A stretch of DNA of 64,000 bases, taken from the NCBI RefSeq assembly GCF_932294415.1, contig NC_065545.1, forward strand, positions 22,491,357 to 22,555,356, in the 5' to 3' direction. The position numbers were made by a program, and so were the translations under genes. The notes below the pieces were generated by a model. The model worked only from the letters and a program-made list of their open reading frames with translations. It was not told where the DNA came from and searched no databases. Below are positions 41,291 through 58,900 of the stretch, piece by piece (the first letter of the stretch is position 1; the number at the start of each line of letters is the position of its first letter). The stretch comes from Quercus robur. Lineage: Eukaryota > Streptophyta > Magnoliopsida > Fagales > Fagaceae.

Positions 41291-41869
41291 TTATAATTCG
41301 ATTATTGAAAGTGGAGAATCTAAATCTTGAACGTTTCCGTTGAAAATATTACAAAGTGCCAATTGAACGACAAGGCCCGAAAGGGTTGAGCTAGTTGACT
41401 AATGGTGGCCAAATATTGGAGATGAGGCTCTTTTAATAACTCACTATTTGTGGAGGAACCTTTGTTGATCTATAATAAAGTCAAACTATTGTTAAAAGAT
41501 TGGTTTGCATTTGATATAAATCTCCTTCTTTGGTCATCCAAAAATAAAGATATAATATGTGAAGAAATTATTCACTCCTCCAATAGAAGTCCTCCCTCCT
41601 CTCACCACAAGGTGTGGTCACTAATGTGTGTTTTTAGCTTGTTAAATAAGATGCAATAAATGTACACTTAAATGACTAGCTCTAAACATCATGCCAAAGT
41701 GGGGTGGCAAATGGGTGGGTTTGGGGTGGGCATAATTGGGTTGGGCATATAAAACTCATTTTCCCATTAAAACTCATTTAACTAATTGCTTCTAACCCAA
41801 ATCCAACCCAACCCAATTATTATGGGTAAACCCCAACCCACCAAATTACCCAATTATCAAAATTACCAA

Positions 41870-43535
41870 AATGCTACTAAAGTGAAAATGACCAAAGTAC
41901 TCTAAAATCTTCAAAAATGACCAAAATACCCCCAAAACTCAAAAATTACTAAAATACCTCCAAAACCAAAAAAATGACTAAAATACCCTCAAAACCTAAA
42001 AATGACCAAAATATCCCAGAAACCCAAAAAATGACCAAAAATACCCCCATGAAACCTAAAAAATTACTGAAATACCCCCGAAACCTAAAAATTACCAAAA
42101 TACCCCCCGAAACACAAAAATTACCAAATGACCAAAATAATCCCGAAACCCAAAAAATGACCAAAATACTCCCGAAACCCAAAAAATGACCAAAATACAC
42201 TCGAAACCCAAAAAAATGACCAACATACCCTCGAAACCTAAAAATTACCAAAATACCCTTGAAACCTAAAAAAATACCAAAATACACCCGAAATGCAAAA
42301 AAATGACCAAAATACCATTGAAACCCAAAAACTGACCAAAATACCCCTGAAATAAAAAAAAAAAAACCCAAAAAAATGACCAAAATACCCCTAAACCCTA
42401 AAAAATGACCAAAATACCCCCAAAACCTAAAAATTACCAAAATAATCATGAAACCTACAAAATGACCAAAATACCCCCAGAACCTAAAAAATAACCAAAA
42501 TACCCCTGAAACCTAAAAATTACCAAAATAATCACGAAACCTACAAAATGACCAAAATACCCCCAGAACCTAAAAAATTACCAAAATACCCCCAAGACCC
42601 ATAAAATTACCAAAATATGCCCGAAACCAAAAAATTACCAAAATACCCCCTGAAACATAAAAAATTATCAAAATACCCCCAAAACCTAAAAAATTACCAA
42701 AATACCCCCAAAACCTAAAAATGACCAAAATACCCCCAAAACCTAAAAATGACCAAAATACCCCAAAACCCAAAAAATGACCAAAAGACCCCTGAAACCT
42801 AAAAAATTACCAAAATAATCTCGAAGCCTAAAAATTAACCAAAATAACGTCAAAACCTAAAAATGACCAAAATACCCCCGAAACCTTAAAAATGACCAAA
42901 ATAACCCCGAAGCCTAAAAATTGGCCAAATTAACCTAGAAACCAAAAAATGATCAAAATACCCTCGAATCTTAAAAAATGATCGAAATACCCTCGAAACC
43001 CAAAAATTAATTGAAATACCCCCTGAAACCTAAAAAATGACCAAAGTACCCCTAAAACCTAAATATGACCAAAATAACCCTTAAACCTTAAAATGACCAA
43101 AATATCCTTGAAACCTAAAAAATGACCAAAATACCCTGAAACCTATAAAATGACAAAAATGCCCCTTAAACCTATAAGTCGATAAAAATACACCCTAAAC
43201 CTAAAAAATTACCCAAATCCCTCCTAAAACTAAAAAATGACCAAAATACTCCTTAAAAATAAAAAAATGACCAAAATACCCCCTAAACCTAAAAATGACT
43301 AAGATAACTTGAAACCTAAAGAATGATTGAAATATCCCCAAAACCTAAAAAGTTATTAAACGACCTCCAAAAACCTAGAAAATTACAAAAAATGGCCCCA
43401 AAATCTAAAAGTTAACGAAACACCCCTAAAACCTAAAAAATTAGTGACATTCCCTCAAAACCCACAAAATGATTGAAATACTCTTAGAACCTTTAATTTA
43501 ACAAAAATACCCTCGAAACATCCAAAATACCCCAA
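41870..43535 (+). repeat. Left arm minisatellite array of the fold-back element
   Basis: Roughly 60 degenerate copies of a 27-30 base unit, consensus-like ACCAAAATACCCC plus a spacer and AAACCTAAAAATG. Divergence between units is high and indels of one to a few bases are common. Confidence 0.85.
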
Positions 43536-43539
43536 ACCC

Positions 43540-44800
43540 CTATTTTGGTAATTTTAGAGGCTTCGGGTGTATTTTGTTCATCTTATAGGATTAGTGGTAT
43601 GTTGGTCATTTTAGATATTTTGAGGGGTATTTTGGTCGTTTTATAGATTTAGAGGTATTTTGGTTGTTTTAGGGTAGAGGTTTCAGGTTGTTTGTGGCCA
43701 TTTTAGAGGTTTTGGGTTTATTTGGGTCATTTCAAAGGTTTAGGGGTATTTGCGTCACTTTATTGGTTTGAGGGTATTTTAGTCATTTTTTAGGTTTCAT
43801 GGGTATTCTGGTAATTTTTTAGGTTTAAGGGGTATTTTGGTCATTTTACAGTTTTAGGGGGTATTTTGGTCATTTTTAGGTTTCTAGATTATTTTGATCA
43901 ATTTTTAGGCTTCGGGATTATTTTGGCCTTTTTTTAGGTTTCGAGGGTATTTTTGTCATTTTTTAGGTTTCAAAGGTATTTTGGTCATTTTTTAGGTTTC
44001 ATGGGTATTCTGGTAATTTTTTAGGTTTAGGGGGTATTTTGGTCATTTTACAGTTTTAGGGGTTATTTTGGTCATTTTTAGGTTTCCAGATTATTTTGAT
44101 CAATTTTTAGGCTTCTGGGTTATTTTGGCCATTTTTTAGGTTTTGAGGGTATTTTTGTCATTTTTTAGGTTTCGGGGGTATTTTGGTCATTTTTTAGGTT
44201 TTGGGGTTATTTTGGTCATTTTTTAGGCTTTGGGGTTATTTTGCCCATTTTTTAGGTTTCAAAGGGATTTTGGTAATTTTTAGGTTTCGGGGGTATTTTG
44301 GTAATTTTTTGGGGTGTCGGGGGTATTTTGGTCATTTTTTGGGTTTCAGGGGTATTTTGATATTTTTTTGGGTTTTGGGGGTATTTTTGGTCATTTTTTG
44401 GTTTTGGGGGGGGGTATTTTGTAGGTTTTGGGGTTATTTTGCTAATTTTTAGGTTTTGGGGGTAATTTGGTCATTTTTTGGGTTTTGGGGGTATTTTTGC
44501 AATTTTTTTTTGTTTTGATGGTATTTTTGTCATTTTTTGGGGTTCGGGGGTATTTTGGTCATTTTTAGGTTTTAGGGGTATTTTGGTCATTTTTTGGATT
44601 TCGAGGGATATTTTGGTCATTTTTTAGGTTTCGGGGGGGTATTTTGGTAATTTTGTAGGTTTTGAGGTTATTTTGGTAATTTTTAGGTTTTGGGGGTATT
44701 TTGGTCATTTTCTAGGTTTAAGGGGGTATTTTGGTCTTTTTTTAGGTTTTAGGGGTATTTTGGTTATTTTAAGGTTTAGGTGTTATTTTGGTCATTTTTT
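43540..44800 (-). repeat. Right arm minisatellite array, inverted relative to the left arm
   Basis: About 45 copies of the complementary unit (GGGGTATTTTGGTCATTTTT followed by AGGTTT). One sub-block of several units around 43780-43960 recurs at about 43990-44150, so local duplication continued within the arm. Confidence 0.85.
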
Positions 44801-45309
44801 AGGTTGAGTCATAATTGGGTCAATTGGGTACCCAATAAACATTAATGTTAATTGGATTTAATTGGGTTAATACCCATTTAACCCAATTAATAATTGGGTG
44901 GGTTTGGGTGGGCAAATGGGTTTGGATTGATTTTGCCACCCCTATGCCAAACATTAAAATTACAAAATTTGCGTGCCTCTATTATTTGGATTTCTACTAT
45001 GACCTCTCTCTAGTCTTTGCTTCTATCTCTCATTTTAATTGTAAGTTGAAAGGAAATTAGGAAGATCCATGCTTCAGGCAACATTAATTTCAAACAACAA
45101 TGATAAATAAAATAAAAAACAAAAACTCTAAGCCATTTCACAACTTACTATAGTACATAGAGAAAAGAATAGCCGTAAGAAGCATGGCAAAATTCAAATC
45201 TCAAATTTTCTAGGACATCTAACAAACACACGGACACCAGCATGATCTCTATTTTTGGCCTTTTATTTTATTCAACAAATTATAGAAGCCAAAAGAATTG
45301 GGAGAAAAG

Positions 45310-45601
45310 TGGGCTTTTACCCTTATTTTGTAAAAAAATTAGCACAATATTCCTGTTTTGAAACTATAGAGTTACAGGTAGAACAAGACATTAACAATAT
45401 CGAGTTCTATGCATATTTTGCTAAATTTTAAAAAAAAATTTAAGTAAAACTCGATTTTGCTTAAGTCGAGTTTCAATTAAAAATTTACATTTAACTCGAT
45501 TTTGATGATATTAAGTTTTATATAGAACTCGACTTGGTTAAAGTCAAGTTTCAAAAACAAGAACACGATACTTAATAGTTTCAAAATAAGGACATTATGT
45601 T

Positions 45602-45652
<51 letters not shown>

Positions 45653-45697
45653 AAGAACAAAAGCCCATTTCCCCCCCCCCCCCCCCCCCCCCCCCCC
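45310..45697. repeat. Inverted-repeat element with T44 and C27 runs
   Basis: The left arm (GGGCTTTTACCCTTATTTTG, and TCCTGTTTTGAAACTA) is matched in reverse complement by the right end (GTTTCAAAATAAGGACATT, ATAAGAACAAAAGCCC). The middle has repeated ACTCGA/TCGAGT motifs. A 44-base T-run (45605-45648) and a 27-base C-run (45671-45697) lie in and beside the right arm. Probably a MITE-like element; no clear target duplication found. Confidence 0.5.
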
Positions 45698-46169
45698 AAA
45701 GAATTGGTTCCACAATCCCATTTATCCTGGGTGGCGCACATGTTTCACGTGTGCATATCATAATCATAGATTACAACTCTACTGATTCACTTGCTGCAAT
45801 CACAAACTCATTGATAAAACACATTTCCCTAAGCTGCACCACAGAAAGAGTTAAGTCACATACAAATAAAAATTTGATTCCTTTTTTCCTAATGCCTAAT
45901 AAACAAAGCAAACTAACAACTGCTTCCAACTTCAGATTTGGATACAATACTAAATCTAGCCACCGATGCTTAAATACGAAACTCTATGTCACTCTAATAA
46001 TCAAAGGTACCTTTAAATGTTCTGTTAAATTCAATTACAGCATATGCCAAATATATCTTTTAAGCTTCCCGCCAACTAATCTTCAAATGATGATGATCAA
46101 AGACCATTCCTATGTTCTGGAAAGTACGTGCCACCACTAAGTGATTTTACAAACAAGCAAAAGGCCACA

Positions 46170-53934
<7,765 letters not shown>

Positions 53935-53950
53935 GGCTTAGCTTGAGAGT

Positions 53951-53984
<34 letters not shown>

Positions 53985-54019
53985 AAAGTGGCTGTGAAAA
54001 TGAGAGAGTGAGTGGGGGA

Positions 54020-54031
54020 TTTGGCGGCAAA
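54020..54031. promoter_or_regulatory. E2F-type site upstream of MCM7
   Basis: TTTGGCGGCAAA, 86 bases upstream of the MCM7 start codon. It closely fits the E2F/DP consensus. Plant MCM genes are known E2F targets; function here is inferred from sequence and position. Confidence 0.7.
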
Positions 54032-54050
54032 AGAAGAGGATGAAGAAGAA

Positions 54051-54062
54051 TTTGGCGGGAAA
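54051..54062. promoter_or_regulatory. Second E2F-type site upstream of MCM7
   Basis: TTTGGCGGGAAA, an exact consensus E2F site, 117 bases upstream of the MCM7 start and 31 bases (about three helical turns) from the first site. Confidence 0.78.
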
Positions 54063-54278
54063 AAAAGTATAGTATAGGCTACGCTACGCTAGAGTCATTG
54101 ATGCGCTGTAACGTGGCATATTAAATTATGGTGGTATTCGAGCTATGCCTATGATTTGCGCTCCTGATTGAATCAGAGGACATGGGGCCCCGAATTATAA
54201 AAACGGGTCAGGGAACGAACAGAGGTAAATTAATATTAGCAGCAGTATAAAATATAAAAAAGGTAATAAAAATAAAGT

Positions 54279-54349
54279 GTGGCTGCTGGGATTCGAGCCC
54301 AGGTCTCCACGGCCACAACGTGGAATTCTTACCACTAAACTACAGCCAC
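54279..54349 (-). tRNA. tRNA-His (anticodon GTG), nuclear type
   Basis: The 71-base minus-strand sequence folds as a cloverleaf. The acceptor stem pairs GTGGCTG with CAGCCAC. The D-arm region is TAGTTTAGTGGTAAGA. The anticodon stem is CCACG/CGTGG around loop TTGTGGC with anticodon GTG. The T arm contains GGTTCGAATCC-like CTGGGCTCGAATCCCAG. No intron. T-rich sequence follows its 3' end, as expected for a pol III terminator. It matches the usual plant nuclear tRNA-His. Confidence 0.95.
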
Positions 54350-55182
54350 TGTTGTCTTTAGTAACAAAGACAATATATTCATATATAAGGCTGGCTGACA
54401 TTACACACATCTTGCCTGACCTGACTCCATTATGGCAGCAGTGAGCAAAATTTTACTGCATTTTATTGTGAGAGCTTGTCTGCGTTTTGATTTTATTCGG
54501 CTTTAAACAAATAAGTTGGGTAAAAATTACACCTAAAGAAGTAATATTATATAAAAAGTTGTGTATATGTCAAATAGTCTGAAAATAGGCTCTCCAAATC
54601 CTTTATTTGGATAAAGAGAGATAGAGGGAGAGGAAAGGTAATCAGAATGTACTAAATTTTAGTATGTTTTGGCCATCTTTCTCTTTATTATCATCTCCCC
54701 TCATTCAATTTTAAAACATACCCTTAGCTTTATTGAAGTCATAAAGGATAGAATGAGATTGAGGTAGGTAAACACTCGAGAGAAATTTTAGAAGCCGGGA
54801 AAAAATAAAAATATTTCAATGAGCTAATCTATTAAAATATAATTGATGGTTCAACTTTTGTTTAATTAAGTCATTTAAGTCTCAAAGTTATTCAATTCAA
54901 GTCTTTTGTCCAATTTCGTTAAAATAATTTCTATTAAGTATGCAATTAAACAATGAAAAAAAAAAGGTAAAATTCTTACATAAAATGTCTATAATATATT
55001 TTTATATAATTTTTTTATGTGAAATAATATTTTTTAAGGGCCATTTTTTAACAAAATTAGACAAAAGGCCTGAATGGAATAAATTTGAAACTTAAGGACT
55101 CAATTGAATGAAAACAAACTTAGAGGACTGAAATAAACTTTAACCCAACTTAGAGGATGCAATCTACATTTTAGCCCCAAAA

Positions 55183-55233
<51 letters not shown>

Positions 55234-55912
55234 CCAGACCAGCGAATATGGAGGGCGAAGTTGCAAACGACCTCTTAAATCTTGGTGATAAATATTGCTA
55301 CATCATATTTAGCGGGTCACTTCCGTCAATAGAGATTGTATGTGTATCTGAAATGACATTTTGCTAAATATCCTGGAGACATTCAGAATATCTGAACCAA
55401 TGAAGACAGTAAAAAAAAATTAAATTGATGACTCAGGGAAAGAAAAACTGCCACATCCTGTATATCGTTATAATGTACAAATACAACTGCTAGAGGGCTT
55501 TTTAATAATGGATGATAGAAAGATTGCCGTAATCTTCACAAATACTAAATTACAAGAGGGAAAAGGGAACTAAGTAACCCTGTGGTTCCCCCGTCACAAA
55601 CTATAATAGGATGAAAAAAATTATTGGCTTTATAGGGTGCAAGTCTGCTGACCAAAGACTATTAGTCCTCAACCGGAAGACTAGGAAAGTTGAAACACTT
55701 TTCCAGAAGACATTCCGAAGCAATACAATCAAAAAGCATCCAATATACGCCTTGAAAATGAATTCAACTGACACCTCTGAAAGAAAGAATGTGAGTAGAA
55801 ACTAGGGAGACTCATATTTAGATATGCTGGTGCAGGATTAAAGAAGGAACATCCCTTGAGCAACTGAGAATGAAAGGTCACCGTGATTGCCAATCTCACC
55901 ACCATCAGATGT
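54350..55912. other. Intergenic region between tRNA-His and VPS51
   Basis: AT-rich, with an A-run and an AT dinucleotide array at about 55179-55229. The last few hundred bases before 55913 probably form the VPS51 3'UTR. Nothing else recognised. Confidence 0.55.
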
Positions 55913-58900
55913 TTATGAAGCGCTAGGAATCTGATCCCTGGTTTTTGCCAACTTTGCCTGTATTAGTTTGTCCAAAATGGGGGGCTCCAAAGGAATTGGG
56001 TCAAGACAACGCTCCGAAGCACCAACAATCACCTGCACAACAAATCAAGTCCAAGCCTATGAATTGTCTAACTTAAGCTCTGAACTCACACACACACACA
56101 CAGAGCAATGCCTTCTTTCATCTCTCTTGAAAGATATTCAAACAAAAACAAACCATACTAACGCTCTGTTTGTTTTGACGTAAAATATTTGCAGGAAAAT
56201 ATTTTCTCATTTTACGATGTTTGTTTTGCAGTAAAACATTTAGTCAAAAGTAAAATATTTTCAGTCAACCAAATCAACCCAAGCAAATTTATGTAAAATA
56301 TTTTACAATTAAAATTTTGGTAAAATATTTTACAATTTCTCTCTAACTCTCCCTTTCCCGCTATCTCTTCTCTCCCTCTCAATTTTCTCTCCTTCTCAAC
56401 CTAAACCTTCTCTCCCAAAACCTAGTGGCGCACCCACTGACCAGCGTAACCCAACGCCACCCACCGACTGGAGCCACTCACCGACCAGTGCTACCCACCA
56501 GCGACGCCACCCTTGGGACTTTGACTCTCGGCATCAATGTTCCTGATGTGAATGTCAAGCGCAAGGACGGTACAGATCAGTGATAAGGTCGATAGTGGGG
56601 TGGGTCGTCGTCAGATCTGAGGGCCAGTGTCCCTCTCAGTGGGGGGGTGGGTCATCGGTGATGGGTTTTAGTGGGATGGGTCATTGGTGTTGGGTTTTGG
56701 TAGGCTGGGTTTGGTGTTTTCAGCTTTGGTTTTGAGGTTGGTGGCCGGAACTGCTATAGTTGTGGTGGTTTGTGGGTTTTGATGGTGGCTGAATAAGAGT
56801 GGGTTTCATTGATCTTTGATTTTGGAATTTTTGTTTTCATTTGGGATTGTTGGTTCCTGTTGGTGGTTGTTGTTGTGGTGGTGTGGCCGTGTGAGTGGGG
56901 GTGTGTGGTCATTGGATTTTGGTGGCAGCGGGGCGATGGTGGCTTCTTTTTTTTATTTTTTTCTTTTTCCCAAGTGGTTAGTAGTGGTGGTGTGCTTGTA
57001 TTTGGAGGCAGGTGGCTGTTTACATTTTCAAAGGTCTAATCTTGCCAAACACTTGAAAATGTTTTCAATGAAAATATAAAATTTTATAGTAAAATCTTGT
57101 ACATTAAAACAAACAGAGCGTAAGAAAAAGTTATGGGAGGTCAAATGTTCAGAATCCAGATTCAAGGCTATTTTTCTTGTACCTCATCAAGCAGAAAGTC
57201 AACAGCAGCTTCATCTTCAACATTTTCCTTTAAAGGAGTCCTTAGGAACTGAATATCCAACTGAATTTGCTGGAATCCACTCCGATTGAAAGTCTGGAGT
57301 CGGACAAATTCTTGCAAACTTTTAAGGGACAGTTTTACTATTGTTGATACCACGGACTCCTGCAGTTTACAAGCAAGCTCAGTTCATGTTGTTCATATAC
57401 CACAACGAAAACTTTTTCCCACCAACCCTAAGAGAATTCATTACCTGTGTGTATTCAACTTTTGTGAAAATTTCAACTTTTTGCTTGAACAACTTTGCTA
57501 GATGGGTTTCCAAAAGCTGGCTCCTGGCCCTTTGGGTATTGGACTGAGTCAACTTTTCCTCTCGTAATGGATTGCTCCTTGATGAGGCAGTGCTTCCATT
57601 GCTGTCATTGCGACGATGCCTTCGCAGCCCTTGAGGCAAAATCTGCTTTACTTCACGTCCTATTGCTCCAAGCTAGTAAAGGAATCAAAGTTAAAGATGT
57701 GTCTTTATTTTGCTCCTCTCAATTAATTGGTATGAACAGGTTCATGCAATTCAAATACAAGTGGAAATAATTAGTATTTGTAGGATAGTAACATTTAACA
57801 GAAACAGGCGATAAAAGTCTACCAATACATGCTCAGATTTCTTAACATTTAATTGGAAAGATATGAACCACAGATGAATAGATGATAAAAGTCTACCAAT
57901 GTACTGACCTCTTGGAGAAATAAATCAACAAACATATGAACCTCTCTGGGCTCCTTATGCTGTGCAAATCATACAAATATCAGATAGTTCTTATGCTGGT
58001 TATTTTCTATAAAATTAATACATAGCAAAAAACAAACATACCTTGATCCAATTTGGTGTTGTAAACCTCTTTTTCAGGAGAAGCGATATCCTCTGAGTTC
58101 TCATTTTTATATACTGAAAAGAGAAAATAAGATTATTATATTGCGCAAGAATTTTGGGCAACTGGATATAATATTCAAAACAAACCAAAAAATGACATCA
58201 CAAGGGAAACATTCTTTGCAAACTCTTATCAACCCAATTGGAGATAAAGACGCATTTACAGTTCCAAAGTGGATTTGCACAGAGGCAGGCTAACATAAAG
58301 CCATTTTGCAATCCACCATCTGGGAACTGTCTTTTATTTTCAAAGAGAAACAAAAGGTAATTAAAATCTAAGTTTCCAAAAAGAGGCTTGTTATTCCTAC
58401 TTAACAAAATAAATTGAGGAACACAGAAACATAACGAAAAAGAATAAGATGTCATCTACCACATGGCCAAAACCTATTTCTTTGTTCCCTAATCTACTAG
58501 CCTAAATGAAAATAGTAACAACTGCAGAAGTCTTTAATTCATACAAGGTTCAGAAACTTCTCTCCAGCTGAACGAAAAATTCGACAAATTTCTCCAGGAA
58601 CAAAGGCAGGCCCATTTTCATAGCCTCTAGCACCACCACCAGAAAAAGAAGCTGCTATTTCCTGAAAAGTAGAAGATGAAACTTCAACACAAGCCCCTGA
58701 GGATAAAGAGAGAAATATAATTGCAGTAATTGATGCTTCTAAAAAAAAATTTATATAAAACAATCAGGTGGCTCCTTGCCTCAGTGATTCTTGGGATGGC
58801 AGTTTGTTCGATGAAAACAGAAAGTTGAGCAAGCACCAGGACAAGGCCAGCAAAAGCTTTGTCACCTTGTGTTCCCTCTATCAAACCTTGATCTTGACTG

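Larger units (their letters stand above)
41699..44943. mobile_element. Fold-back hAT-like element built of a ~28-bp minisatellite
   Basis: Identical octamers ATGCCAAA (41691-41698 and 44944-44951) flank a 3.2-kb segment with inverted ends GGGGTGGCAAATGGG and, reverse-complemented, GGGGTGGCAAAATCA. The ends and 8-base duplication fit the hAT superfamily. Subterminal parts (to about 41870 and from about 44800) have GGGTTGGGTT-type sequence and its complement. Everything between is a degenerate tandem array with a unit near 28 bases. It contains CCAAAATACCCC and AAACCTAAAAAT in the left arm and the reverse complement in the right arm, switching at about 43540. No transposase is present. The short open frames it yields (ILVIFRFRGYFG-like) are by-products of the repeat. 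Confidence 0.88.

Noticed and set aside
41949..42449. Long minus-strand open frame rich in F, G and I (ILVIFRFRGYFG-like repeats)
   Set aside because: It is the translation of the 28-bp minisatellite. Similar frames arise on the opposite strand in the other arm (44201-44452), and unit indels break the frame repeatedly.
41870..44800. CRISPR-like array
   Set aside because: The repeat units are contiguous and degenerate, with no unique spacers, and the genome is eukaryotic.
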